Program-made: the position numbers and the translations under genes | Source: Gammaproteobacteria bacterium | GTDB lineage: Bacteria; Pseudomonadota; Gammaproteobacteria; Steroidobacterales; Steroidobacteraceae | Length of the DNA: 32,087 nucleotides | Direction of reading: 5' to 3' | Assembly: GCA_020029535.1 (NCBI GenBank) | Contig: JAIBJM010000025.1 | Coordinates: forward strand, 1-32,087 | Part shown: piece after piece, positions 21,768-30,828 of the stretch | Position numbering within the stretch: position 1 is the stretch's first letter | How the letters are laid out: every line of letters starts with the position of its first letter | The notes under the pieces: model-generated | What the model was told of the DNA's origin: nothing | The model's input: the letters and a program-made list of their open reading frames with translations, nothing else | Databases searched by the model: none

Positions 21768-22970
21768 ATGCGTCAATCATTGGTACTGGTGCATCGCTAC
21801 CTGGGCCTGTTCATGGCCTTGTTTCTGGTGGTGGCTGGTGTGACCGGCAGCATCATGGCCTTCGAGGAGGAGATTGACGCCTGGCTGAATCCGCAGTTGC
21901 TGACGGTGGACAGTCACGGTCCGCCGCTGTCGCCACAGCAGCTGGCGCGGGGCATAGAACAGCAGGACTCACGATTGAGCGTGACGTACATCCCTGTTGC
22001 TCAGGAGCCGGGCAGAGCGGTGCGCATCGGCGTCAGGCCCCGGCAGTCCCCGGATAGCGCCGAGCAGTTTGCGCTGGGGTTCAACCAGCTGTTCGCCGAT
22101 CCGGTGACCGGCGGAATTCTGGGCACGCGACAAACCGGCACCCTGCAGCTGGATCGCAAGCACTTCATCCCATTCATCATCAGGCTGCACTACTCGTTGT
22201 TCCTGCCCGGCAGCTGGGGGCTGTGGCTGTTTGGCGCCGTGGCGCTGTTGTGGACACTGGATTGCTTCATCGGGTTTTATCTGACATTGCCGCGTGCCAG
22301 CCCGTTCATGACGAAGTGGCGGACGGCGTGGCAGATCAAACCCCAGCGTTTCAACTTCGATCTGCATCGTGCCGGTGGACTGTGGACCTGGATCGTGCTG
22401 CTGGTGCTGGCAGTCAGCAGCGTATCGCTGAATCTGTATGACGAGGTGTTCAAGCCGGTGGTGGGCTGGTTCTCGCCGATTACGACGACACCCTTCGACA
22501 CGCGCGCCGTCCGGAAGAATCCTGAACCGCCCGCCTTCGACTACGACCAGGCTCTGCAGCTGGCACGCAACGCAGGCATTGAACATGGTATCGGCAAGCC
22601 AGTGGGTGCCATCGGCTATCGCGCCGAACGCGGCTTCTACTTCGCCCTATATCGCCATACCAGCGGCCATACCGAGTCCGGTCTGAGTGCGCGTTTGTAC
22701 TTCGATGATCAGAGCGGTGCGGTCATCGGTTCGCGTGGCGCGGACAAGGACAGTGCCGGCGATGTGTTCGCGCAGTGGCAGTATCCACTGCATTCCGGGC
22801 GAATCGCCGGTGTGTGGGGGCGTGCCTTCATCTGCCTGATGGGGTTGATGGTGACGGTACTGTCGATCACTGGTCTGGTGATCTGGTGGCGCAAGCGACG
22901 CATCCGGGTGCTCCGAAACAGTCGTGGCGACCTGAGTTCCATTGTTATCAGCAGCAGGGCTACATCATGA
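21768..22970 (+). CDS. PepSY-associated transmembrane protein (PiuB-like)
   Basis: The 400-residue inner-membrane protein opens with MRQSLVLVHRYLGLFMALFL and VVAGVTGSIMAFEEEID, the typical start of PepSY_TM proteins. A periplasmic PepSY-like region and three more membrane regions follow: LHYSLFLPGSWGLWLFGAV with LLWTLDCFIGFYLTLP, HRAGGLWTWIVLLVLAVSSV, and GVWGRAFICLMGLMVTVLSI with TGLVIWWRKRR. Conserved histidines in VHRYLG, RLHYS and LHRAGG may carry haem or metal. Such proteins accompany TonB receptors and are thought to act as reductases releasing iron from siderophores. ATG 21768 lies 19 bases after the receptor stop; its stop overlaps the next start as ATGA. Confidence 0.9.
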   Translation: MRQSLVLVHRYLGLFMALFLVVAGVTGSIMAFEEEIDAWLNPQLLTVDSHGPPLSPQQLARGIEQQDSRLSVTYIPVAQEPGRAVRIGVRPRQSPDSAEQFALGFNQLFADPVTGGILGTRQTGTLQLDRKHFIPFIIRLHYSLFLPGSWGLWLFGAVALLWTLDCFIGFYLTLPRASPFMTKWRTAWQIKPQRFNFDLHRAGGLWTWIVLLVLAVSSVSLNLYDEVFKPVVGWFSPITTTPFDTRAVRKNPEPPAFDYDQALQLARNAGIEHGIGKPVGAIGYRAERGFYFALYRHTSGHTESGLSARLYFDDQSGAVIGSRGADKDSAGDVFAQWQYPLHSGRIAGVWGRAFICLMGLMVTVLSITGLVIWWRKRRIRVLRNSRGDLSSIVISSRATS

Positions 22971-23701
22971 AGGTACATCACATGAAGGCACGGAGTTGGC
23001 TCGGAGTTCTCACCCTGCTGGGCGTCGGCAATGCCAGCGCACATCACGTGTGGCTGGAGGTTCAGGACAATCAGGCTCAGTTGTACTTCGGCGAGTTCAA
23101 CATGAACCTGCGCGAGGTTTCGGGAGGTGGATTGCTCGACAAAGTCGCGGGACTCACGGCCAGCGTAAGCGGCGACAGGAAATCGCAAGCTCTGGTTCTG
23201 CAGCAAGACAAGCAATCTTTCAGCGCGGCGCTGCCTGCCAAGGCGCGGTCAGTGGTTGCCGAAGTCACCCGCTATGCCCTGTATGACAAGGAAGTGGATG
23301 GCGGCAAGGTCAAGGCCTGGTATCGGCCCGCGGCGCGCTGGATCAGCGACTTCACCGCGCAGCAACCGCTGCTGACGCTGGATGTGGTGCCCACCGGCGC
23401 GGCCAACGAGTTCAAGGTGTTCTACCGGGGGCAGCCGCTGGCCAAAGCCGAAGTGACCGTGGTGGCGGAATCGGGCTGGTCGCAGGAAATGAAAACCAGC
23501 GCGCAAGGGTTGGTTCAGGTGAATCTTCCGTGGAACAGTCTGTATGCCGTGGAGGTGCATCACACCGACAACAGCTCCGGAAAACGCGATGACGAGGCCT
23601 ATGCGCTCAGCAGTTTTGCCACCACGTTGACGATTCGTACCACCAAAGGATTGCCCCCAGCACCTGCGCCCACGCCGGCCGCGCCATATCAAAGGATGTA
23701 G
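22967..23701 (+). CDS. DUF4198-like periplasmic protein, probable metal-uptake accessory
   Basis: The 244-residue product has a signal peptide ([18 protein letters not shown]) and, right after the cut, the sequence [10 protein letters not shown]. An N-terminal His followed by a tryptophan strand is the mark of DUF4198 and NikM/CbiM-associated exported proteins. Two beta domains follow: [22 protein letters not shown] in the first, then [20 protein letters not shown] and [14 protein letters not shown] in an Ig-like second. A Pro/Ala tail ends it. It overlaps the PepSY gene by 4 bases, so the two are coupled. I infer periplasmic metal binding for this uptake system. Its 3' end overlaps the convergent hslU gene by 13 bases. 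Confidence 0.78.
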   Translation: MKVHHMKARSWLGVLTLLGVGNASAHHVWLEVQDNQAQLYFGEFNMNLREVSGGGLLDKVAGLTASVSGDRKSQALVLQQDKQSFSAALPAKARSVVAEVTRYALYDKEVDGGKVKAWYRPAARWISDFTAQQPLLTLDVVPTGAANEFKVFYRGQPLAKAEVTVVAESGWSQEMKTSAQGLVQVNLPWNSLYAVEVHHTDNSSGKRDDEAYALSSFATTLTIRTTKGLPPAPAPTPAAPYQRM

Positions 23702-25017
23702 CGACTCAGATCCTCATCCTTGGCCAGATTCCCGAGATGCGCATCCACGTAGGCGGCGTCTACCGTCAGTTGTGATTGCGGCTTCTCGCTGGCTTCGTAC
23801 GAAACGGTCTCGAGCAGTCGCTCCATCACCGTGTGCAGACGCCGCGCGCCGATGTTCTCGGTGCGCTCGTTGACGTGATGCGCGATCTCGGCGATGCGGC
23901 GCACGCCATCGGCGGTGAACTGCAGCTGCACCGATTCGGTGTCCAGCAGCGCGCGGTACTGCGCGGTCAGCGAGGCATCGGGCTCGGTGAGGATGCGCTC
24001 GAAGTCCTCGACCTTCAGCGATTCGAGTTCGACGCGGATCGGGAAGCGGCCCTGCAGCTCGGGGATCAGGTCGGCGGGCTTGGACATGTGGAACGCGCCC
24101 GAGGCGATGAACAGCACGTGGTCGGTCTTCAGCGTGCCGTGGCGGGTGGTCACGGTGCAGCCTTCGACCAGCGGCAGCAGGTCACGCTGCACGCCCTCGC
24201 GTGACACGTCGGCGCCGATGGTGTCCTGACGACGCGCGATCTTGTCGATCTCGTCGATGAACACGATGCCGTTCTGTTCGGCATTGGCCAGCGCGCGCGC
24301 TTTCAGTTCTTCCTCGTTGACCAGCTTGGCGGCTTCTTCCTCGGTCAGCAGCCGTTGCGCCTCGGACACCTTGAGGCGCTTGGGCCGCGTGCGCTGCCCA
24401 CCCATGTTCTGCAGCACCGACTGCAGCTGCTGCTGCATTTCTTCCATGCCCGGCGGCGCCATGATCTCAAGGCCCACCGGCATCTGGCGCAGTTCGATCT
24501 CGATCTCGCGATCGTTCAGTTCGCCGCGCTCCAGCATGACGCGGAATTTCTGGCGCGTTTCGGCGTCGCGCGGCTGCGCCGGTTCGTCGGTGGAGAAGCC
24601 CATCAGCTTCGGCTTCGGCAGCAACGCATCCAGCACGCGCTCTTTCGCCGCCTCGGCAGCCTGGTCGCGCACGCGGGCAATTTCCTGCTCGCGCGTCATC
24701 TTCACCGCCACATCGGCCAGTTCCTTGATGATGGAATCGACTTCGCGGCCCACATAGCCCACCTCGGTGAACTTGGTGGCCTCGACCTTGACGAAGGGCG
24801 CATTGGCCAGTCGTGCCAGCCGGCGCGCGATCTCGGTCTTGCCGCAGCCGGTGGGCCCGATCATCAGGATGTTCTTCGGCGTGATTTCATGGCGCAGCGG
24901 TTCGGCCACCTGCATGCGGCGCCAGCGGTTGCGCAGCGCAATGGCCACGGCTCGCTTGGCCGCACCCTGGCCGATGATGTGCTTGTCCAGTTCGGTGACA
25001 ATCTGCTGCGGCGTCAC
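23689..25017 (-). CDS. hslU: HslU, ATPase subunit of the HslUV protease
   Basis: The 442-residue AAA+ unfoldase feeds proteins into the HslV peptidase. The family start [20 protein letters not shown] is complete, Walker A is GPTGCGKTE (residues 54-62), and the I-domain follows with the ELxxREIEIEL-type stretch and [19 protein letters not shown]. Walker B is [13 protein letters not shown]. The arginine-finger region is [14 protein letters not shown], and the C-terminus DEDLSRYIL is the tail that docks into HslV. Length equals that of E. coli HslU within one residue. It starts with GTG overlapping the hslV stop (GTGA). The 3' end overlaps the convergent DUF4198 gene by 13 bases. Confidence 0.97.
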   Translation of the reverse strand: MTPQQIVTELDKHIIGQGAAKRAVAIALRNRWRRMQVAEPLRHEITPKNILMIGPTGCGKTEIARRLARLANAPFVKVEATKFTEVGYVGREVDSIIKELADVAVKMTREQEIARVRDQAAEAAKERVLDALLPKPKLMGFSTDEPAQPRDAETRQKFRVMLERGELNDREIEIELRQMPVGLEIMAPPGMEEMQQQLQSVLQNMGGQRTRPKRLKVSEAQRLLTEEEAAKLVNEEELKARALANAEQNGIVFIDEIDKIARRQDTIGADVSREGVQRDLLPLVEGCTVTTRHGTLKTDHVLFIASGAFHMSKPADLIPELQGRFPIRVELESLKVEDFERILTEPDASLTAQYRALLDTESVQLQFTADGVRRIAEIAHHVNERTENIGARRLHTVMERLLETVSYEASEKPQSQLTVDAAYVDAHLGNLAKDEDLSRYIL

Positions 25018-25559
25018 GCTGACAGCTCCTCGATGACGATGTTGCGATTGGTGTAGATGCAGATGTCGCCGGCAATGTTCAGCGAACGCTCGACGATCTC
25101 GCGCGCCGGAAGATCGGTGCTCTGATGCAGGGCCATGGCAGCGGCCTGCGCAAACGGTCCGCCGGAGCCGATCGCGGCCAGCTCATGCTCGGGTTCGATG
25201 ACATCGCCATTACCCGAGATCACGAACAGGTTCTGCGGATCGCCCACCAGCAGCAGCGCTTCCAGCCGGCGCAGGTAGCGGTCCGAGCGCCAGTCCTTGG
25301 CCAGCTCGATGGCCGCGCGGGTCAGGTTGCCGAATTTCTCCAGCTTGCCCTCGAAACGTTCGAACAGCGTGAAGGCATCGGCGGTGCCGCCGGCAAAGCC
25401 GGCCAGCACCTTGCCGTTGTACAGCCGGCGCACCTTGCGGGCATTGCCCTTCATGACGGTGTTGCCCAGCGTGACCTGGCCATCGCCGCCCAGCGCCACG
25501 GTGTTGCCGCGCCTGACCGCAAGAATGGTGGTCGAATGCGGATCGAAGTAGCTGCTCAT
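25014..25559 (-). CDS. hslV: HslV, peptidase subunit of the HslUV protease
   Basis: The 181-residue protein is the proteasome-like threonine peptidase. The catalytic threonine is T10 in [11 protein letters not shown], with GGDGQVTLG and [22 protein letters not shown] behind it, and [10 protein letters not shown] near the C-terminus. In E. coli the nucleophile directly follows the initiator Met; here nine residues (MSSYFDPHS) precede it, so cleavage before T10 must occur to free the active site. A similar extension is known to me from Xanthomonas HslV. An alternative start inside the extension is not available. It overlaps hslU by 4 bases and lies 24 bases after xerC. Confidence 0.96.
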   Translation of the reverse strand: MSSYFDPHSTTILAVRRGNTVALGGDGQVTLGNTVMKGNARKVRRLYNGKVLAGFAGGTADAFTLFERFEGKLEKFGNLTRAAIELAKDWRSDRYLRRLEALLLVGDPQNLFVISGNGDVIEPEHELAAIGSGGPFAQAAAMALHQSTDLPAREIVERSLNIAGDICIYTNRNIVIEELSA

Positions 25560-25583
25560 AAACCAGCCTTTGGAATCAGAGAC

Positions 25584-26483
25584 TTACCCACGCCGACGGG
25601 CGCGCGGATGGGAGCTTTCGTATGTGCGGGCAAGGTGCTGGAAATCAAGGTGGGTGTAGATCTGCGTAGTGCTGATGTTGGCGTGGCCCAGCAACTCCTG
25701 CACGCCGCGCAGGTCGCGGCTGGATTCCAGCAGATGGGTGGCGAAGGAATGGCGGAACAGATGCGGATGCACGCCCAGCGGCAGTCCCTGGCGGCGCGCA
25801 TGCTGCGCGATGCGCAGCTGCAGATTGCGGGCACCGATACGCCGGCCATTGCGGCCGACAAACACGGCGGTCTCATGCGGTTTGATCAGCGCGCTGCGCT
25901 CGCCCAGCCAGCGCCGCAAGGCCTCGATGGCCACACTGCCCACCGGCGCGATGCGCGCCTTGGCACCCTTGCCGAGCACACGCACGGTGCGGTCGCTGAG
26001 GTCGAGGTCGTTCATGTCGAGGCCAACCAGTTCGGCCAGCCGCAGGCCGGAGGAATACAGCAGTTCCATGATGGCCAGATCGCGCACATCCAGGGGCGTC
26101 TTCGCGTCGATGGCCAGCAGCCGTGCCATCTGGTCGGCGTCCAGCGTGCTGGGCAGCCGGCGCCCAGCCTTGGGCGCCCGGATGCCCACCGCGGGATTGT
26201 TGGCGCGCACGCGTTCGCGCACCAGGAAGTTGAAGAAGGTGCGCAGCGCCGAGAGCCGTCGCTGCACGCTGCGCGGCCCCAGACCGGCGGCATGGCTGCG
26301 CGCCGCAAAGGCGCGCACATGCTGACTGTCGATGGCGGTCCAGTCGTCGATGCGCTGCTTCTCGCACCACTGCATCAGGGCAGCGAGCTCGTGCAGGTAG
26401 GCCGATACCGTGTGGGCCGACAGGCGGCGTTCGGTTTGCAGGTGCAGCCGGAAGCGCTCGATCCAGCTCGCATCCGGACTCAT
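25584..26483 (-). CDS. xerC: Tyrosine recombinase XerC
   Basis: The 299-residue site-specific recombinase resolves chromosome dimers at dif together with XerD. The N-terminal SAM-like domain covers residues 1-90. The catalytic residues are visible: R148 (SGLRLAEL), K172 (GKGAKAR), H241 and R244 (HPHLFRHSFATHLLE), H267 (LLGHANI) and the nucleophile Y276 (STTQIYTHLD). The order after DUF484 and before hslV is the conserved gammaproteobacterial one, supporting XerC rather than XerD or an integron integrase. It also lacks the extra insertion between patch II and patch III that defines integron integrases. It starts 5 bases after the DUF484 stop. Confidence 0.95.
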   Translation of the reverse strand: MSPDASWIERFRLHLQTERRLSAHTVSAYLHELAALMQWCEKQRIDDWTAIDSQHVRAFAARSHAAGLGPRSVQRRLSALRTFFNFLVRERVRANNPAVGIRAPKAGRRLPSTLDADQMARLLAIDAKTPLDVRDLAIMELLYSSGLRLAELVGLDMNDLDLSDRTVRVLGKGAKARIAPVGSVAIEALRRWLGERSALIKPHETAVFVGRNGRRIGARNLQLRIAQHARRQGLPLGVHPHLFRHSFATHLLESSRDLRGVQELLGHANISTTQIYTHLDFQHLARTYESSHPRARRRG

Positions 26484-26488
26484 GCGTC

Positions 26489-27190
26489 TCAGCTGCGCGA
26501 CAGCGCGGCCGCGATCAATTCGCCCATGCGCGCCAGGAACTCGGTGCTCATGCCGGGATGGAAACGGTCGCGGTCGGCGCTGCCCAGTACCAGCAGTCCC
26601 GGCGGCGACAACGCGACGAGCGGAATCAGCGCCACCGAACCCACTTCGGCCGCGTGGTTGCCGAACAGGTACTCGCGCTGTGAATCGCGCACCTGGCCGC
26701 AGCGCGGCTTGCCGGAGGTCAGCAGCGAGTCAAAGCTGCGGAAGTTGGCGTCGTCGGATGCCACGATGCGCACGAACTGCGTGTCGGCATCGCCGGCATT
26801 GCCATGCTGCAGGAGCAGCACGCCGAGGAAGGTGTCGAAGTCCTGGCGCAGGCTGGACTGGATCTCGTTCAGGGCCGCGGCGCGCGTGGTGGTGCGCAGC
26901 AGTCGCATGGTAAAGCGATGGATGCGGTCGGCCAGCTGGTCGTTGGCGCGTGCCACACGCACGAACTCGGCCAGCTGCTGCTCCATCGTCACATGCTTTT
27001 CGCGCAGCACCTCGACCTGACGCTCGATCAGCGAAATAGTCCCGGTGTTACGCGGATGCTGCAGCCGCATGCGGGTCAGCAGCGGCAGATGACGTTCGAA
27101 GAAATCCGGATGTTGCTGCAGGTACTGAACAATGGGCTGTTCGTCCGATGATGTTGCGACTGCAAGGTCCTGGGCCGGATTTCCTGTCAT
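26489..27190 (-). CDS. DUF484 family protein (GAF-like)
   Basis: The 233-residue protein fits DUF484: VQYLQQHPDFFERHLPLLTRMRLQHP, then GTISLIERQVEVLREKHVTMEQQL with a helical or coiled-coil stretch (about 50-100), and a GAF-like domain (about 110-230) ending in LLVLGSADRDRFHPGMSTEFL. Its molecular role is unknown; the gene is constantly found between dapF and xerC in gammaproteobacteria, as here, with 14 bases to dapF and 5 to xerC. Expected to be cytoplasmic. Confidence 0.93.
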   Translation of the reverse strand: MTGNPAQDLAVATSSDEQPIVQYLQQHPDFFERHLPLLTRMRLQHPRNTGTISLIERQVEVLREKHVTMEQQLAEFVRVARANDQLADRIHRFTMRLLRTTTRAAALNEIQSSLRQDFDTFLGVLLLQHGNAGDADTQFVRIVASDDANFRSFDSLLTSGKPRCGQVRDSQREYLFGNHAAEVGSVALIPLVALSPPGLLVLGSADRDRFHPGMSTEFLARMGELIAAALSRS

Positions 27191-27204
27191 TCCCGATATC
27201 TCCG

Positions 27205-28035
27205 TCAGATTTGCACACGGCCTTCAAAGGCGACGACCGCGGGGCCGGTCAGCCACACTGACTGGCCGGGGCCGCCCCAGTGTACGCCCAGTTTGCCGCC
27301 CGGCACATGCACCTCAACATCGGCGCCGAGCAGGCCCAGATTTCTTCCCACCGACACGGCCGCGCAGGCGCCGGTGCCGCAGGCCAGCGTCTCGCCGGCG
27401 CCGCGTTCATAGACGCGCAGACGGATGTGGCCGGCATCGACCACCTGCATGAAGCCCACATTGACCTGGCGCGGAAAGCGCGGGCTGGCCTGCAACAACT
27501 TGCCGATCTGTTCCACCGCCGCACTTTCGATGGCCGGCACGCGCAGCACGGCGTGTGGATTGCCCATCGACACGGCGCCGAACTCCAGTTCGCCGTCGGT
27601 GGACGGAAAACGATAGGTGGCCGCGGCCGCATCGACTTCGAATGGCAGCGCATGCGGATTGAAGTCCGGCACGCCCATGTCGATGGAGACCAGTTCGGGT
27701 CCGAGCACCCGTGCTTGAACGAGACCGCCGGGACTGTCCATCGTGAAGAAATCGGTGGGTTGCGGGCGCCGCTGATGCACCAGCGCAGCAATGCAGCGCG
27801 CGCCGTTGCCACATTGCTCCACTTCGCCGCCGTCCGCGTTGAAGATGCGGTAGTACACCACGGTCCCGGCACGGCGCGGCGGTTCCAGCACCAGCGCCTG
27901 GTCGAAGCCAATACCAGTGTGGCGGTTGGCCAGCGCGCGCCACTGCGCGGCAGTGGGTAATGGCGCGCCAGCCGCGGACTCGAACACGATGAAATCGTTG
28001 CCGAGGCCGTGCATCTTGGTGAAGTCGATCTGCAT
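27205..28035 (-). CDS. dapF: Diaminopimelate epimerase
   Basis: The 276-residue enzyme interconverts LL- and meso-diaminopimelate in lysine and peptidoglycan synthesis. It starts MQIDFTKMHGLGNDF, the conserved opening. The two catalytic cysteines are C75 (QCGNGARC) and C219 (LACGTGACAA). The start at 28035 is chosen for that conserved opening; the frame is open 10 codons further upstream to 28065. It leads the conserved dapF-DUF484-xerC-hslV-hslU cluster. Confidence 0.96.
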   Translation of the reverse strand: MQIDFTKMHGLGNDFIVFESAAGAPLPTAAQWRALANRHTGIGFDQALVLEPPRRAGTVVYYRIFNADGGEVEQCGNGARCIAALVHQRRPQPTDFFTMDSPGGLVQARVLGPELVSIDMGVPDFNPHALPFEVDAAAATYRFPSTDGELEFGAVSMGNPHAVLRVPAIESAAVEQIGKLLQASPRFPRQVNVGFMQVVDAGHIRLRVYERGAGETLACGTGACAAVSVGRNLGLLGADVEVHVPGGKLGVHWGGPGQSVWLTGPAVVAFEGRVQI

Positions 28036-28077
28036 ACCGCCAGAATAACCGATCGGCGCGGCCATCAGCTGATCGCC

Positions 28078-28812
28078 CTACAGCTGCAGACGTTCGCGCA
28101 GTTCTCCGGCCAGCCGCCGGCTGACGCGCAGTTTCTCGCCGTCGGCCCGCAGCACTACCAGGTATTGACCCTCGGCATCGCGTTCGATGCCGGCCAGTTG
28201 TTCCACATTGACCAGCGCGTTGCGATGGATGCGCACGAACTGCTGCGCGAACTCCTCTTCCAGCGCGCGCAGCGAATCCTCGATCAGGTCGGTGCCGCCC
28301 TGATGCCGCACGCTGGTGTATTTCTGGTCGGCGTTGAAATAGAACACTTCGCGCACCGGGATCAGCTTGATGGTGTCGCGCAGCCGCGCTGCCACATGCG
28401 AGCGCGGTGCGGCGGCCTGTTTGCTGGCCAGGTTTTCCAACTGCGGTGTGCCCAGTCGTGCCGCGCGATCCAGCGCGCCGCGCAGGCGCTCGACGCGCAC
28501 CGGCTTCAGCAGGTAGCCAATCGCCTCGGCCTCGAAGGCCTCCACCGCGTAGGCATCGTAGGCGGTGGTGAAGATCACCGCGGGTGGTGTCGGCAGTAGC
28601 GCCATGTGGCGCGCCGCCTCCAGTCCGCTGAGGCCGGGCATGCGCACGTCGAGCATCACCACATCGGGGCGCAGTTCGCCGGCCAGCCGGATGGCCTCGA
28701 CGCCATTGGTGCATTCGCCGACTACTTCGCTGTCGCCCGCCTCGATGAGCAGACGGCGCAGCCGCTCGCGCGCCGGTGCTTCATCGTCGGCGATCAGGAT
28801 GCGTTGGCTCAC
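28078..28812 (-). CDS. LytTR-family response regulator (AlgR-like)
   Basis: The 244-residue regulator has an N-terminal receiver domain (ILIADDEAPARERLRRLL, phosphoacceptor D55 in VVMLDVRMPG, then the TTAY and LLKPV switch motifs). The LytTR DNA-binding domain follows (about residues 140-240: IKLIPVREVFYFNADQKYTS, QQFVRIHRNALVNVEQLAGI, RVSRRLAGELRERL). This is the AlgR/LytR type, acting as a transcription factor when phosphorylated by the sensor encoded just upstream (4-base overlap). In pseudomonads AlgR controls alginate and motility; here no target is identifiable. Confidence 0.93.
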   Translation of the reverse strand: MSQRILIADDEAPARERLRRLLIEAGDSEVVGECTNGVEAIRLAGELRPDVVMLDVRMPGLSGLEAARHMALLPTPPAVIFTTAYDAYAVEAFEAEAIGYLLKPVRVERLRGALDRAARLGTPQLENLASKQAAAPRSHVAARLRDTIKLIPVREVFYFNADQKYTSVRHQGGTDLIEDSLRALEEEFAQQFVRIHRNALVNVEQLAGIERDAEGQYLVVLRADGEKLRVSRRLAGELRERLQL

Positions 28813-29897
28813 AGCGTTGCCCGCGTGCCGTCCTCGATGTACGGGAAACGCAGCCGCACGATGTATTCATCGCCGCTGCGGCCGGCGTCCACCGAAGCGC
28901 GCCCCGGATACATCAGCTCCATACGCTCGCGGATGTTGGCCAGCGCGATACGGTTGCCGCTGTGTCTGACACTGTCCTCTTCGGGGAGCGGATTGCGCAC
29001 CGTCAGTCCGATGGTGTCGCCGTCCAGCGTGCCGCTGACGGTGATGACGCCGCCGGTCAGCCGCGGTTCGATGCCGTGATGAATGGCGTTCTCCAGCAGC
29101 GGCTGCATCAGCAGGCTGGGTACTTGCGCCCGCATCGGCAGATCGGTGACGTCCCAGATCACATGCAGGCGCTCGCCCAGCCGCGCCTGCTCGACGCGCT
29201 GGTAGATGCGTGCCACTTCCAGTTCTTCCTTCAGCGTGATGTTGCCGCGTTTCTCGCTGAGATTGGCGCGGAACAGGTCGGCCAGATCCTGCACGGCCTC
29301 TTCGGCGCGCGCCGGATCGGAACGCGTCAGCGCCGCGATGGTGTTCATGCTGTTGTAGAGAAAATGCGGACGGATGCGCGCCTGCAGCGCATGCACGCGC
29401 GCCCGTGCCTGCAGTTCAACGTTACGGCGCCATTCGCCCAGCACATAGAAGTAACGCAGCGTCAGAGCGCCGACGATGGCGCCGGTGGCCACGTTGGCCG
29501 CCATGAACTTCCAAGGATTGGTCGGGAACATCAGTGTCGCCACCAGCGCGCCGGACAGATTGCTGCGGCCTATCCACAACGTCGCCGCGGAAACGGCCGC
29601 GACCACTGCAATGACGCCCAGCAGCGCCAGCGTGCTGGCCGTGGCCAATGGTAGTTGCGCCAGCGGCCGGCGCAGCAGGCACAGCAGTGCGGCGCAGCCC
29701 AGGCCGATCCACAGCATCAGCAGCGCGGTGCGCGCCAGGTCCAGCCAAAGCGCCAGCTTCTCGCTCTGATGCGCCAGTGTCAGCACGATGGCGGTCAACA
29801 CCACGATCAGTACCACCGCCAGCACCGTGGGTGCGCTGCAGAAGTCCGGCAATTCGAGACGCTTTCCCGACGGCGGACTGGTGCTGCGCTGGCTCAC
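28809..29897 (-). CDS. LytS/AlgZ-family sensor histidine kinase
   Basis: The 362-residue membrane sensor has four predicted transmembrane segments in residues 25-150 (TVLAVVLIVVLTAIVLTLAH, TALLMLWIGLGCAALLCLL, LALLGVIAVVAAVSAATLWI, MAANVATGAIVGALTLRYFY). A His_kinase domain follows, ALQARIRPHFLYNSMNTIAA, whose His is the phosphorylation site. The ATPase domain has LLMQPLLENAIHHGIEPRL as N-box and ends in a GNRIALANIRERMELMY block. It phosphorylates the LytTR regulator whose gene overlaps by 4 bases. It starts with GTG overlapping the stop of the preceding dehydrogenase gene, so three genes are chained by 4-base overlaps. Confidence 0.93.
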   Translation of the reverse strand: MSQRSTSPPSGKRLELPDFCSAPTVLAVVLIVVLTAIVLTLAHQSEKLALWLDLARTALLMLWIGLGCAALLCLLRRPLAQLPLATASTLALLGVIAVVAAVSAATLWIGRSNLSGALVATLMFPTNPWKFMAANVATGAIVGALTLRYFYVLGEWRRNVELQARARVHALQARIRPHFLYNSMNTIAALTRSDPARAEEAVQDLADLFRANLSEKRGNITLKEELEVARIYQRVEQARLGERLHVIWDVTDLPMRAQVPSLLMQPLLENAIHHGIEPRLTGGVITVSGTLDGDTIGLTVRNPLPEEDSVRHSGNRIALANIRERMELMYPGRASVDAGRSGDEYIVRLRFPYIEDGTRATL

Positions 29898-30772
29898 GCG
29901 TCGGTCCCGCCCGCAAACAGCGCCTTCTTCAGTCGATGAAGAGCCGAGACATCTTCGTCGCCGAAGCCTGCGTCGATCAGCTGTTGGTACTCGCGCAATG
30001 TTTCCTCGATCACCGGCAATTCGGCACCCTTGGCAGCGGCCATGGCGTGACAGATGCGCAGGTCCTTGGCATGCAGGCGGATGCGGAAGCCCGGTGGATA
30101 GCTGCCCGCGGCCATGAACGGCGCGCGATTGCGCAGGTACCAGTTGTCGCTGGCACCGTGGCTCAGCGTGGCGATCACCTGCTGCAGGTCCAGGCCCTGT
30201 GCGCTGGCGAAGGCCATGGCTTCGGCCACAGCGCGATTGATGCCGGCCGCCATGATCTGATTGGTGGCCTTGGCAGCCTGTCCGGCACCCTGTGCGCCGA
30301 AATGAGTGATGGTACGACCCACGACCTGCAGCAGCGGCGCAGCGCGAGCGAAGTCGGCTGCGTTGCCGCCTACCATGATGGCCAGTGTGCCTTTGACTGC
30401 GCCTTCGACGCCACCGCTGACTGGTGCATCGAGAAAGGCCACCTGGCGCGCAGCCAGCATCTGGCCCGCGCGGCGCGCGGTGTCGGCCGATACGGTGGAG
30501 CAGTCGATGAACAGCTGGCCGGATCGCAGTCCAGGCAGCGCGCTTTCAACCACAGCAAGCAGATCGTCGTCGGCAGAAACGCAGCTGACCAGCACCTCGC
30601 ATTGCGACGCCAGCACTGCCGGCGTAGTTGCCGCAACGCAGTTCAGTTCTGCCGCGAGTTGCCGGGCACGTGATGCCGTGCGGTTCCAGACGCCGTGCAG
30701 CAATCCAGCGCGGTGGAGGTTGCGCGCCATCGGCGCGCCCATGGCGCCCAGTCCGAGGAAACCTGTCTGCAT
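29894..30772 (-). CDS. 3-hydroxyisobutyrate dehydrogenase family NAD(P)-dependent oxidoreductase
   Basis: The 292-residue protein is a beta-hydroxyacid dehydrogenase: the NAD(P) Rossmann motif FLGLGAMGAPMARNL (residues 5-19), substrate-site LFIDCSTVSADTA and DAPVSGGVEGA, and catalytic K168 with N171 in GQAAKATNQIM. Possible substrates include 3-hydroxyisobutyrate, tartronate semialdehyde or succinic semialdehyde (glyoxylate reductase type); sequence reading cannot choose. The start at 30772 gives the family length; the frame is open much further upstream to 30988 but that part lacks any conserved residues. Overlap with the sensor kinase gene suggests cotranscription, without an obvious functional link. 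Confidence 0.9.
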   Translation of the reverse strand: MQTGFLGLGAMGAPMARNLHRAGLLHGVWNRTASRARQLAAELNCVAATTPAVLASQCEVLVSCVSADDDLLAVVESALPGLRSGQLFIDCSTVSADTARRAGQMLAARQVAFLDAPVSGGVEGAVKGTLAIMVGGNAADFARAAPLLQVVGRTITHFGAQGAGQAAKATNQIMAAGINRAVAEAMAFASAQGLDLQQVIATLSHGASDNWYLRNRAPFMAAGSYPPGFRIRLHAKDLRICHAMAAAKGAELPVIEETLREYQQLIDAGFGDEDVSALHRLKKALFAGGTDA

Positions 30773-30828
30773 GCGCGCAAATCTAGCAGGTCTGGCAGGC
30801 AGCGCCGCCGTCCGGCGGCCCGGAACGA

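Noticed and set aside
25584-26483. The tyrosine recombinase as the missing integron integrase
   Set aside because: It lacks the extra helix insertion of integron integrases and sits in the conserved dapF-DUF484-xerC-hslVU order, so it is XerC.
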